Assembly (NCBI GenBank): GCA_023846275.1 | Contig: CM043871.1 | Span: 26,938,569 to 27,002,568, forward strand | Source: Vanilla planifolia | Lineage: Eukaryota > Streptophyta > Magnoliopsida > Asparagales > Orchidaceae | Length of the DNA stretch: 64,000 nt | Direction of reading: 5' to 3' | Shown: positions 1 through 46,680 of the stretch, piece after piece | Layout of the letters: the number at the start of each line of letters is the position of its first letter | Numbering within the stretch: the stretch's first letter is position 1 | Position numbers and translations under genes: made by a program | Notes under the pieces: model-generated | Database searches by the model: none | The model's input: the letters and a program-made list of their open reading frames with translations, nothing else | What the model was told of the DNA's origin: nothing

Positions 1-896
1 GAATTCATATTTCTTTTAGTAATGGCTACTCTTCTCTTAAGTGTCCATATTCTTCTTTTAGGCTATATTCATCTTTAATTGTGTGTTTATGTTATCTTTC
101 ATTTGAATGCTTTATCTCAATTTTCACTAAATAGACCTTTTTTTTTTCTGTAATAGCTAACTAATATGCTATACTATAAAAAACCTTTTTTAAGATAACC
201 TTGTTCGACCTCTCTTGCTAGTAGGATACGTGAAAATGATCTAAGCTGTGCATTTAACCCTTGACCTACTTATAATTGACTTTGCTTTTTAGCTACTTGA
301 TAAGTGAACTCATTAAGATTGGTTAAAATGATCATGTTTTCAAAATGAATGGGCATGTTATCGTCCGCTATCTACAAAGTGAACACCTAAAGAAGGGACC
401 CAAAAACAAACTAAAATCCTTTTTCAAAAAGGGGTTAGTATTGGTCTGTAGAAATATCTGGAGTCTTGGTGTGGTTTTGGTTGTCATCCGTGAGGCCAGA
501 CCAATTAAGTGATTCTTTTACTTTCTGCTGACAGAATATCTTAATGGAATCTGTATCATGCTATTCATTTCATACATGTAGTCCCGTAAATATAGCATTT
601 GATTGCAACTTGATAGAAGATTTTCCATTGGGTTGTACTTGTAAAACCATATCATTGCCCTTTGTAGATTTTTGGTACCATTTGGTATCTTTTGTGAAAT
701 TCTAAGACATGTATTTGAACGAATCTATATGTTTCCTTTCTACTGCTTGTCTGTCTATTATATTTGTATGTATTTGTTGAACATCTTAATGATTTTTATT
801 GGTTAGCCAGTGTAAGTTTGAAGTTGTACCTCTTCTAAGTTTATTTAGTTCCTCATATTGTATATATGTTGTGTAATTTTTTGATTGAATTGTCAG
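1..896 (+). other. Probable intron sequence of the topoisomerase gene upstream of its first visible exon
   Basis: No exon of the topoisomerase family was recognised here. The stretch is AT-rich and ends in an acceptor-like ATTGTCAG just before the exon at 897. Since the catalytic part of the protein is missing, this is most likely the 3' part of a further intron. No other gene or repeat structure was seen. Confidence 0.6.
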
Positions 897-35729
<34,833 letters not shown>

Positions 35730-36268
35730 TCGCGGTGTTTTATTTTCAAACAATTAAATGTAATTTAATTTTACTGAGATGATACTCCATTATTGACCAT
35801 TTCGTTTACTTGATCAAAGCTCTCTTGTTTTATCTTCTGTATATAAACTTATGATTATGTTTTATTAGTTTTTTCTTCCCCTTATTTGGTTATTTTATTG
35901 GTCATGACGATTCAGCTTTTACAGAATGTTTTATGGTTCTTAATATATTTTTTTATAATTTTATTTTATCTTTAAAATTAGAAAAATATTTAAATTGTTA
36001 TATAAATTTTTTTATATAATTTAGAAAATATCATGTTTAAGCTCACTCTATTTGTAGCTTAGTGTTGGCTCACTGTCCCTACCAATAAGCCAAAACGAGT
36101 TTAATTCGGGCGACGCAGCACAGACACCTTTTTAGCATTCCCAAACTAATTTATGCCTTCTTCGTCCCCGCACTGCAACTCTCGTCCTTCGACTACAAAA
36201 GGACGTTCCGTTGGGGGTACCCACCCCAAGACCAGCCACCAAAAGCTGGAAGGAGACTCTTATGAAGC
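35730..36268 (+). promoter_or_regulatory. Intergenic region: topoisomerase 3' flank and GDSL gene promoter region
   Basis: 539 bases between the topoisomerase stop and the GDSL start, both on the + strand. The left part is AT-rich and should hold the polyadenylation region. The right part becomes GC-richer from about 36.10 kb. A TATATAATTT stretch lies near 36.01 kb, but no clear TATA box at a usual distance from the start was identified. There are upstream ATGs at 36211 and 36262, out of frame with the GDSL start. Confidence 0.4.
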
Positions 36269-38447
36269 ATGAAGAGAGGAAGTGGAAGTGTGGTCCACAT
36301 TCCCCCCTTCGTCTCCCTCATCTCTTTCCTTCTCCTACCCATCACCCAATGTGGCCGCGCGCCGGCTATGTTCATCTTTGGCGACTCACTCATCGACAAT
36401 GGCAACAACAACTTCATACCCACCATTGCGAAGGCCAACTACTTGCCTTACGGCATCGATCTCGGCTTCCCTACAGGACGCTTCTGCAATGGCCTCACCG
36501 TCACAGACTATGGAGGTTTCATCCCGTCTCCTTCCTCTCCGTTCTCTACCTAGCTAACCTCAAGCTTCTCTTTTTCTGACTTCTGCAGCTCAGCTTTTGG
36601 GTCTCCGCATTCCGGTGCCATACTTGAGCTTGCAATCCAAAACGGCAGAGATCATTAACGGGGTGAACTACGCGTCGGCCGCCGCCGGCATTCTCGACGC
36701 CACCGGCAGTCACTATGTAGATTTCCATTCTCATCTTCTTTTCCTCTTCGCGTAGGTTTGGATTTCAAACACCACTTGATGGGTAGGTTTATTACCAGTA
36801 TACTGCGTACAGGGAGCAAGGATCACATTCAATGGCCAAATTGCGTTGTTTGAGAAGACTGTGAGGCTGCAGCTTCCTCTGCTGATTCCTGACCCCAAGA
36901 AGCTTTCCGATTACCTCGCAAGCTCGATGTTCGTCATCAACATTGGGAGCAACGACTACATCAACAACTATCTCCTTCCCAATCTCTATCCCAGCAGCAG
37001 GATATACTCAGCTGCTGCCTTTGCTGATCTACTAATTGAGAACCTTGCAAGCCAATTGATGGTTTGTTCCAATTCCCTCTTCTTCTTGCTTATTTTTATA
37101 TTCTTCTGAGTAGTTTAATTCATCTTCCATCTTCATTTGCAATTCATATGATGCAGCATTCCTTTCTGATCTTCTTAGTTTACTTGCTGGATAAATTGGT
37201 TCTTTCCTTTCTGTTCTGCTCAGATTACATGTGTGACTAAAACGTTTGAACTTTCTAAATTAAGATATCACTCCTATGAGATTGAAGGATTTGATTCATC
37301 TTCCATCTTCCTTTGTCCTTCATTTTGCAGCATTCCTTTCTGCTCTGCTTAGTTTACTTGAAGTTTTAACTTTTCTAAATTTAAGATACTCATCTAAATT
37401 GATGGATTGTGGCTTAATTGCTTCAGCTACAATTAGGAAAAAACTCTTCCAAGATTCATGTTTAACACAGCTATTGACTGAGCAATAAATTGGCATCTCA
37501 GAACTTCCTATGCAATTACTGTTCTGCAAGGACACACAACATGTGCTGCATGCAAAAATGAATGAACTGCCCAACTAACCATAGTAAAAAAGAAAGGTAC
37601 ACAAAAGCTTTAAATGCTTACATTTATGAACCATCATCTTCATAAAGATTCAAGCATGGCAACTTCTAGGAAATAAACAAAGTAACTTTTTCCTTGTCAT
37701 GATTATTTAAATGAGCTTCGTCCCCACGTCAATTCCAAAACTCTGCTGCCCTCCCACTTGCTGTAAGATCATGCAGGTAGATTCTACATAGCTGCTGCAG
37801 TTTTTGATAAACTATTGATGAAAAGCTACTATAGATAAGCTAAACTTTTGCTAGAAATGATCCTTGGATTTGAAGAAGCTCACGAGAACCCAGCAATGCA
37901 GAGCTTGTACAGGCTTGGAGCCAGGAAGATGGTTATCGTTGGCGTCGGACCTCTAGGGTGCATCCCCAGCCAGCTCTTCCAGCAAAACAGCACTGATGGA
38001 AGCTGCATTGATGGCATAAACAATGCGGTCTCCATCTTCAACAACCATCTCATGCCACTCATGTCAAAGCTCAATTCAACACTCAGTGGATCCTTCTTCA
38101 TCCTCGAGAACATCTACAAATCATTCCTTGATATGGTCCAGAGGCCTTCTAGCTATGGTATGTATGAAACAGATGTTGCTTTCCTGCATCATGAAGCTCC
38201 AAACAGGGGATTGCTCTTCTCTGCAGGGTTCACAGAGAATAACATGGCATGTTGTGGGAATGGGAAGTATGGTGGTGAGCTGAGCTGCTTGCCACTGCAA
38301 AAGCCATGCTTGCAGAGGGATCAATTCATCTTCTGGGATTCGTATCACCCAACCCAGGCAGCAAATAAGATAGTTGCAGAGAGATGTTATCTTCCATCTG
38401 CTACTGATTGCCAACCCATCAGTGCCTTCCAGCTTGCAGGAATATAA
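36269..38447 (+). CDS. GDSL-type esterase/lipase (SGNH hydrolase), secreted
   Basis: GDSL enzymes hydrolyse esters (lipids, cutin-type or acetyl esters); the substrate of this one cannot be told. Exons are 36269-36515, 36589-36716, 36813-37061, 37902-38157 and 38227-38447 (1101 bases, 366 residues), all with GT-AG introns. Residues 12-30 are a hydrophobic signal peptide. Catalytic blocks are all present: FIFGDSLIDNG (Ser40), NYASAAAGILDATG (Gly116), NIGSNDYINNY (Asn172) and FWDSYHP (Asp331, His334). Length is typical of the plant family. The start ATG is the first in frame that gives a signal peptide; an overlapping out-of-frame ATG lies 7 bases upstream. The last intron (38158-38226) is only 69 bp, divisible by three and without a stop, so retention would add 23 residues within the loop between SSYG and the FTENNMACCG segment. 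The splice is preferred because SSYGFT...CCG is the family's usual continuity. Confidence 0.95.
37118..37430. repeat. Imperfect tandem duplication (about 176-bp spacing) in GDSL intron 3
   Basis: ATTCATCTTCCATCTTC recurs at 37118 and 37294. CATTCCTTTCTG followed by CTTAGTTTACTTG, and CTTTCTAAATT, recur in the same order. Each copy contains an acceptor-like TGCAG before CATTC. Confidence 0.75.
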
Positions 38448-41400
38448 GTTGATGTTTTGTCATGCATACATAAGGGATTGAGTTATTCGTGTGTTGAGTT
38501 CCACATAAACACATCACCCACATAATCCTTACAACCGAAAAATTTTGCATTTCTATTGTCAATGTTTGATTGTGTTGAAATAAGTTGATGCTTGTTGGCT
38601 TTTCTTATTGTTTTACATTTTAGTTTGCTTCAAGGTGGTCATTACTCTTCTGTTGGAACTTAATAAGCCATAGATTCCATTTGCTTTGGCCTATTTTATT
38701 GAAATGAATGGTTTCCAAACATCCAATAATGAAGAACATAAGTATCTTGTTTAAGAAACACATTCATTTCCATAATGTAAACAATTGTAGAGCAACCTTC
38801 ACAAAGAATCAACGAAAAAGCATACATATACAAACAGAGTTAGATAGGTTTACTTGAAAAATTTTGGTAAAATTCAAAGAGATTACAAGAAAATATATTC
38901 TCTTATAAGCTTCATTCAAGGGAGAAAGATGGTTTTTGGGCTCTTAGAATATTTTCTAGGCACACAAAAAGGTCGTCACAATATGGATTTACTTTAATAT
39001 TTCATGAGGCAAATGTTATTATTAGAGAAAAAGCTACATGTTATGTTATTAGTTCAACTAGCAAAGGATCTTGAATAATATGCTTTATTATCTTAATCCA
39101 ATTATAATCATATATGGGGATTCAAGTTCTCAATAGATAGGCATCTAATAACCTAAAAATTTTAAGTTTATGAGCATCGGATGTGTTAATTGCATATTAA
39201 GGTTTTGTCATCATTTTTAATTTTTAGTGTGAGAATAAATTCAATCTTAATTGTACTTAACAAATCTTTTTCTTAAAAGTTTATTTTGTATTATTCATTC
39301 ATCCACATGTTAGTTCTATTACCTTGTTGACTTAGTAAAATCATGACTTTATTGTCCTTGCACATCACACAATTCTAGCCCTATTGGTCATGTCTACTTT
39401 CTTATGCAATTAAGCTCCATTGCCTTTGGAGATCCTCTCATATCTTATTGGTTTTATTACACCATTTTGATCTCAATTGAATCACAACATTTTTTATATC
39501 TACTAAAAAGAGTTGAAGCATGTGGCGGTGCGGTGGTTGGGGGGGGAGGGTGGTAGTAAGTTAGGCCTAATATACATTTTGTCGTTACTTAATAATTCTA
39601 AAACTTAAGTCTATAGATAATGATCAAATTAATTGTATATTGTCTATCATTTTTTATAGAGAAAGAGATTGGATGAGAAATTATACAATTGAATCTCGAT
39701 TATAATTTAATATCAAAATGATAGTAACAAAGTTAGGCTAGAATCTAATAGTATGATCTATGGCGAAGGATTGTAATTAAATAAATGACAACGATAAAGA
39801 TAAATTTAAATTTTAATTCAGATATCTTTAGATGATAACTTGAAAGAACCTAAATAACAACTTAGGTATATGCACTTATACATAATAAAAGAAATCACAA
39901 TTTCAATAAAGAAGCAATACCAAGTAAACAATCGTCTTCTTTTTATTCCATAGCAACATATTTATAAATAAAAAAAATCTTGTACTAAAAGCAAAAGTTA
40001 TATGAATATCTTACCTAATAAAATAATAAAATATTAAAAATATATAAAAATATATAAATAGCATAAAAATATAAAAAGAATTAGAAACTTTGAAATATCT
40101 TATATATGACTCATTATGATTTATAATGAACAAATAATACTAAATAAATTAGAAAAATCAAATATGAGTTTATCAAATTAGTTGAGATCATCATCTAAAT
40201 GTAATAAATGATACATCAACTATTCTCAATTTACAATGGACTAAACTCAATTTCACTAAAAATCTTTAATCATATTTTTAAAATTTGCATGACTTACAAG
40301 AAAATTATAATATATCAATATTACAATGGACATAATCTTATTGTACTAGTGTACTATCAGAATAATAATAGCATTATCGCTTCACCTATCCAGTTAAGTT
40401 GAGTCTATGCAATTGTTGTTTCTATTTTGGCCATAATTAAATAGCATGTCAATTGTAGATGTATTAGTTGAAGGAATAAAGTAGCATTACACAAGTTATG
40501 ATGTAGGTCAAGAATCAACTGCTTCCCAATTTATGGTTAAAGAATACTTGGCCACATTCTTAAGTCCTAGTCATCTTAAATGATCACACGAAAAAGAAAA
40601 GTCATCCTTATTGAATCTAGTGCTTCTAAGCGTGATATGAATTTCCAATCGAAAGGAATACTTAGGCCTCAAGATTGTCAACACCATCAACCCCATCATA
40701 AAAGGTCATATCCTAGCCTTACATGATGATGATAGGATCCTTAGAGTTCTTAGGGTCAAGGCTCCAACTTTCAATGGTAATCATTCCCTTGATGTATACA
40801 TTATATAAGAACCTTAGAGCTATTAGGAATGTTGCATGTTATCTCAATAGAACTTGGTTAAGAACCTCATGTGGACAAGTGTGCCTAGACTTTTCATTCT
40901 TCTAATTTATGCATATTTTCTTTTTGAAGTTTATTCTATTGCATTACTCTTTGCACGTCTTTATCCTACATCATCAATCCTTATTTGTCAAAGTTGAATT
41001 TTGGCAACTAAAATTGATAATATCTAAGCAACTAAAACTGATAGTATCTAAGAAACATTTAAAGAATGTTTAACAATGTGCAAGCCCTGATATTAATCTT
41101 GCTTGACAATTAGTGACCAAATGACAAACAAAGATATCAATTGGTCACAAAATGTAATGAAACAATGACTTTGATTATAAATTCATTGAGGGAAAAAAGC
41201 CAAATCTTGTTTATTCTATTATATTTTTTCCCAAATTAAATCCATGCAAATCGTTTGGGATTTGTTCACTCCCAAGCATCTATTGCACTTGTCCATGACA
41301 AAATCATAGAGCACAATACAAAAGACATAGTTGCCCTTCACATCCATCCAACAACAGATGCATCAACGAGAGAATGTACTCTGAGATAAGTTGTAATGAA

Positions 41401-42188
41401 TGCAATATAAAATGAATACAATTATCCAATGTATCACGTTGTAGAAGTCACAGAAAGGGAACAAGATAACATGGGAAAATCACTAAATTGTTATTAGTCT
41501 TGACAAATGCTATCGTATGTCATACTCCACGTGCGATTGCCATCCAATCGTTGATAATATTCCAAATGTCACAACTTGAACAATCATTACGACCTCTCCA
41601 TCTCTTCTTAATTTATAACCTTATGAGATGCCAACATAACTTAATCTTAGAAATACAACTTTAACAATGTGGATTGAACAAATTCATGAGCATTAGATGG
41701 CTCAAGCAAACCATACCTTTGTGCAAATCTTTCAAAATGTTTGGGACACATTGCTGAGTGAAGTTGGAAATATAATTTGATAATTAAGTTCTTAAAATTT
41801 CATGATCTTATGTTTCAAAAATGTCTTATATTAAGCTTTTTTTAAATAAATACTTTTTATGAAAATTCTATGTTTACAAATACAAATTTATTTTTTCAAA
41901 AACTTTTCTATATATATTTTTTTCAAATTTATTTTTTATACTCATTAACTACCTCCAAATAGAATTTTACTCATCACCTATAATGTAATTTAATAGAGCA
42001 TTTTTCATGTGAGAATTTTAGAACAAAAAAAATGCATCCCTTTAATGCTTTCCATAAAAGATTAAAATTTTCAACAAATTTGATAAATGTATTTTAAGAA
42101 TATGCATGAATCTTCATCAATTTTCTAAAGAAACAAAATGGATTAAAATCAGTAATTAATGATTCTGAAATCATGACAAAATGAATAT
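38448..42188. other. Intergenic AT-rich region between GDSL gene and first defensin-like gene
   Basis: No gene recognised. A G-run cluster lies at 39525-39553, and a possible gypsy gag scrap at 40.5-40.8 kb. The right end from about 41.8 kb is the start of the block duplicated around the defensin-like genes. Confidence 0.6.
40520..40830 (+). mobile_element. Possible fossil Ty3/gypsy gag scrap
   Basis: A short plus-strand stretch reads like the start of the gypsy gag domain (LRVKAPTFNGNHSLDVYI). The rest is too decayed to confirm. Very old and broken; no LTRs seen. Confidence 0.35.
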
Positions 42189-42196
42189 TATAAATA
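42189..42196 (+). promoter_or_regulatory. TATA box of defensin-like gene 1
   Basis: TATAAATA followed by CCCAA, 55 bases before the ATG and conserved in the duplicate. A start site about 30 bases downstream would fall after the upstream ATG at 42215, favouring the ATG at 42251. Confidence 0.7.
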
Positions 42197-42250
42197 CCCA
42201 ACATTCAAACAAAGATGCCCAACAAAAGAGAAGGGCAAATTTTGAACACC

Positions 42251-42604
42251 ATGAGACCTTCATCAAGACCCATCTTTCTCATTTGCTTGCTCCTTGCAAG
42301 TCTCATGGCAAACGAAGGTAAAATGATCCATTTATTCTTTTCATCTGATTTTTTATTTATGTTATTGAAATATTCTTTCAACAAAATGCATAATGATTTT
42401 GTAAATGACAATGATTTTGATTGGCATGCAGTCGTTGTAATAGCTCAACGTTGTTGCACCGATTATCATCATTGGGGTGGTCCAGGGAAGAATCATGTTG
42501 GTTGTTTTGACAATTCCTTATGTAATGATTGGTGTATTACAAATTGTAGGGGCGGAGACTGCAAAATCCGCAACAAGCTTCATGTTTGTCATTGTTATTG
42601 CTGA
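42251..42604 (+). CDS. Defensin-like secreted cysteine-rich peptide 1
   Basis: Two exons, 42251-42317 and 42432-42604, with a 114-bp GT-AG phase-1 intron, giving 79 residues. Exon 1 encodes the signal peptide (MRPSSRPIFLICLLLASLMA), exon 2 the mature part, the standard layout for plant defensin-like genes. The mature region from QRCC has ten cysteines spaced CC-15-C-5-C-3-C-3-C-4-C-8-C-1-C-1-C. It contains CNDWC (CX3C) and CHC (CXC), the CS-alpha-beta signature, and a gamma-core-like GDC followed by eight residues and C. Relative to classic eight-cysteine defensins it has an extra N-terminal cysteine, an extra one after CX3C and a final C-Y-C. Family members act as antimicrobials or as pollen-pistil or other signals; which applies here is unknown. 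AATAAA lies at 42679-42684. An alternative in-frame ATG at 42215 would add 12 residues, but the paralogue does not support it. Confidence 0.9.
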   Translation: MRPSSRPIFLICLLLASLMANEGKMIHLFFSSDFLFMLLKYSFNKMHNDFVNDNDFDWHAVVVIAQRCCTDYHHWGGPGKNHVGCFDNSLCNDWCITNCRGGDCKIRNKLHVCHCYC

Positions 42605-43914
42605 TAAGATTAACAACATGCATTTTGTTGTAAAGACCACAACAATTGCAATGGAATAAGAATACTATGTATTCACTTAATAAATTTATTATGTACTTTT
42701 GCTCATTCTCTAAGATTTTTCAACATAACGAACCATGTATCTATCGAATATAGTTCCTACTTGAAGCTCGGTTTGACTACTCATAAGAAAAATTATCGAA
42801 GATTCGTTGACTTGATTGAGCTTTACTTGATTAACTATTTAATATTATATAGGCTCATCGAGCAGTTTTTTAGCTTTCTTTAGTGTTTAGATGATTATAT
42901 TACTTCTTGCACCAAAGTGAACAAAATTCAATGATTAAGGAGGGTAAGTGAGTATGGTTGCATTGAAACCCAAACAAGAGTTAAGTCTTTGTTGTGTAAT
43001 GATAAAATTGCACATACTCAAATCATTATGTAATAACATCGAAAAAATCTAATGCATATCAACACTTAAAAATGAATATTGTAATTTTATATATTTAGCA
43101 TTAAATAGAAAGAAATTAAATAGTTGATGAAGAAGGGTGCCTATGGATGGTTAGGAGTTAAAGAAAAACTTGTATATCATATAAGCACTCAAATTAACTA
43201 ATAATAGCTTAGAAGACATCCAAGGGAAAACCTACACACATATACTAAGCATCATTATCTATTCTTTCCACGATTGTAAGCAAGGACCTATTATATATTA
43301 ACTATTACCTTAGAAATGACTTGCTTATGCTCAAAGAATGAGAAACATCTTAAATGTAATTCATTGGATACAATGTTTTTTATTATTATCATAATCTAAA
43401 TCACCCATCTTGTTGTTACTAAAAATATCTCAACTCCTAGAGAGTGACAATATTGGTCATATGATTGTTAGAGTAGTACAAAAACATAAAACAAAGAAAA
43501 GAAAGAAAAAACAAATAAATTAAAAGGCCAATGGTTTTTATTTGAAAAGGTTAGAGATGTGAAAAACAATAGAAGCAACAACAATAGTGAAGGAAAAATA
43601 CAGTATCAATAAAGGCAAATAATATTTTTCCTCTTCACATAGTTGACTTTCATGTGGAAGATAATCAAATATAATTTCATAGAGGTGATGGGTTGGAATC
43701 CATTTGTCAAGGGGGGTGTCTAGTTAAGGACAAAATGATATAGAAGATGGGATTAGTCATTTTTGCTCCTTTTCTAATGATTGTAATCTTAGCCTCATTT
43801 TCATTAGCTACCAACATTACCTAAATGATATTTGATAACCACAAAATAATGAGCATGGTCACTACTTGATAGGATATAACCAAAATGTGAGATCTCAAAA
43901 CTTTGTTTTATGTA

Positions 43915-43920
<6 letters not shown>

Positions 43921-43948
<28 letters not shown>
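43921..43948. repeat. (GT)14 microsatellite
   Basis: 28 bases of uninterrupted GT. Confidence 0.95.
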
Positions 43949-43951
<3 letters not shown>

Positions 43952-44093
43952 AAGTATTATAATATAAAATAAAAAAATAAATGAGAAAAAAAGAATAATT
44001 GAATAAGCCTACTGGTTTATAAAATCATAAGAAAAAAGAAATAAGAATATAAATAATTTCTCTATAAACTTATGTTGTAACTAGTTGATATTA

Positions 44094-44330
44094 GAAAAAT
44101 CACCACCCTATTATCGTTGGTACTAGGTTGTGGACCACGCCATGGTAGACACCCATCATCGTGAGCACAAAATGTTAGGTAATATGGAGAGTGATTTTGT
44201 GATGTATGATGAGAAAATCATCACCCTATTTTGTTAGTACCTCAACTGGGAGCCCATAACATGGTAGAGATATGTTTATCATGAGCACAATATGTTAGGT
44301 GATGTGAGTAAAGATTTTGTGATAAATAAT
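44094..44330. repeat. Imperfect tandem repeat, two units of about 118 bp
   Basis: AAAATCACCACCCTATT at 44096 recurs as AAAATCATCACCCTATT at 44214. CATGGTAGA, GAGCACAA and ATGTTAGGT, and GATTTTGTGAT recur in order. Confidence 0.85.
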
Positions 44331-45639
44331 GATATGATATAGAATTTTAAGAAATAGGAATAGTAATCATATAAAAAAATTAGAGTGCTAAAAAAAGAAC
44401 TAAAAAGAAAATACGAAATGATAAAATGAATTTTGATATGAAAGTAAGCCAATAAAACATAAGATATGATATAAATAGTATGTGATACTAGTACTATGAG
44501 ATAACTATATCTATAAATGATCATAAAACACATAAGCATACATATGCTAATTTAGTAATTTCATATATTTATAGATTATTATGTATTATTTTATTTATTG
44601 ATTCATCATATTTAACAAATAAATTATTATATTTTTGTATTATTTTTTATTTTTAGTTAGTATTTTTTCACTAAATATATTATGATTATTATCTAATTAT
44701 ATTATAAGTCAAGATATAAAAGTTGAGTATTCTTAGAGGATAATTTCGGACCTTTGATTTAAGGACACGTTATTTTATGAGTTCTATGAATGATGTTGTG
44801 TGAAAGGACTTTATTATACTTCATTGTTAGAGGATTCATTTGAGTACTTTATTACGTTTTTTTTTTTGTATAGTCCTTTTAAATTATGTACATTGCTTTA
44901 TTTTATCTCAAATGGTGCATTGATTTTGGATGTTTATGTAACATTCAATAGTTGTAATACTCTATATTGTTTGTTCCATATTCGATATTTTTGAGATAGT
45001 TACTTTGGTTATTTTATTAGTTCGCTAAGTGGAGTATTATGTTATTGTTATATTTTAAGATGACTTCCCTTCTTTAGATGTAATCGTTTTTTCAAATTGT
45101 CATTAATTTGGCTAATTAGTAAATCATTCAAAGCAGATCAAGTGCTAAAACTAATATACTTCAATTAAGTCTTCAATTTATGCAATAATTATAATTATTT
45201 TTTCACATATTAAATTTCTATGCACTTGGGATGTTATAAGTTCAATAGAATATGTCATTATTATTTCAACTATTAATAAGATCATATTAGTTTGAATCTC
45301 TTGAAGTAAATAAAAAAAAAGATTTATAATTAGAAAAAGGGAATTAAAAAGTGAAAGATAGTTAAATATTTGATTTTAAATCATATCAAAATTGGTATTA
45401 CTATTCCACAAAAAACCATGTATTATAGAATATTAACAATTTAGATAATTGTTGCTAAAAAAGAATATAATTCAAAATAATCTATTTATTTAAGAGATAA
45501 TATATTATATAAAAAATAAAGCAATAATATTGGTGCCAAATTTAAAAGGGATGTAATAAATTAGGTTAAAAAAATGTTTCCTTAACAAGTGAAAGAAAAA
45601 CAACAAAAATGAGAAGGATTATTACAACATTAATTTATT

Positions 45640-46680
45640 CATAAATGAAAATAAGAAGAAATTATTATAAGATTATTTAGATATCTAGTAAGTCATCATT
45701 CTATTTAGATAATAGCTGATAGATTAATAAAATTAGCTTATTTTCTTGCTATTAAGATAGCACATTCTGTTAAGAAGTTAGCTAAAATTTATATGCAACT
45801 AATTATAAAGCATGCATAATATGCCAAAGGTGATTATTTCAAACCACGTCTAAAATTTATTTCACACTTTTGAAAAAGAATATATTAAGTATTTGCTACT
45901 AACTTTAGATTCAATACAACAGTTCATCTTCAAATTAATGGTTAAATAAAAAAAACTATCAAAATATTATAAAATATAATAAAGTGTGCTAGACTTTTGA
46001 GATGATTAAGAAAGTTAGTTGTTATTTGTTGAATTTGCTTGCAACAATAGTTATTAGTCTAATATTACTATAAAATCATATGAATTTTAATATAAAAGAA
46101 AGTATTAATCATTGTTATGCTACAATGAAAATAAATAAGATGTCATAAATAAAATAAGAATTTTTCAGGACAAATTGATAACAACTCATGATCGACAAAC
46201 AAAATGTCCTCATGCAAAGCATAAAAAAGAGATATTTCAAGATGGGAACAATATGTTTATTATAGTAAATTAAACAAAAACATAGAAAGATAAACATGAT
46301 AAACCTAAATTTGTTTTCCTATTTCAAATTTTGGAAAGAGTTGTACAAGTGATATATCATATGATTTTATCGTTATAATTATCTAGAATTTATTTTATAT
46401 TTTATGTTTAATATATTAGAAAAATATTTCAAATCATTCTCGTATTATCAGCATTAAGATTTAAAGCCATGAGATTCAAACAAATTTGACTGATCTAGAA
46501 ATACAAATATAAATGTTTGATAATATAGGAAAATGTTTTATAGAACAAAGTAATATCGATGGTCAAGATATTATGATAGAATCAAACATAATAGAGATAA
46601 TTGTTTACAAAAGGAAGAAATAGAAGATAAGTAGAAACAAAAAGAAAAATAAAGAAAAAAGAGAAAAAGGAAGAAGAAGT
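45640..46680 (+). mobile_element. Fossil Ty3/gypsy integrase region between the defensin-like genes
   Basis: Plus-strand translations over about 1 kb follow Ty3/gypsy integrase and the pol C-terminus in order. There are short recognisable pieces from the integrase core near 45.7-46.1 kb (for example LLFVEFACNNSY) and the C-terminal chromodomain-type region near 46.3-46.65 kb (for example FQILERVVQVIYHM). The family is chromovirus-like. It has many breaks and is certainly dead and old; gag and RT were not found. Extremely AT-rich, consistent with long decay. Confidence 0.8.

Larger units (their letters stand above)
41800..43895. repeat. Duplicated block, left copy (carries defensin-like gene 1)
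   Basis: Flanks of the two defensin-like genes align well beyond the coding parts: the upstream AAGAATATGCATGAATCTTC and TATAAATACCCAA, the downstream AACATGCATTTTGTTGTAA, TACTTGATTAACTAT and CTCCTAGAGAGTGACAA, and a distal AATGATTGT region. Limits are approximate. The partner block is 46960-49120. Confidence 0.8.
42605..45640. other. Intergenic AT-rich region after defensin-like gene 1
   Basis: The left 1.3 kb belongs to the duplicated block. Then come a (GT)14 tract and a 118-bp tandem repeat, followed by extremely AT-rich sequence (44.3-45.6 kb) with only chance ORFs. Confidence 0.6.

Noticed and set aside
42215-42604. 129-codon unspliced reading of defensin-like gene 1
   Set aside because: It reads through the intron; the paralogue and the GT-AG borders support the two-exon, 79-residue product.
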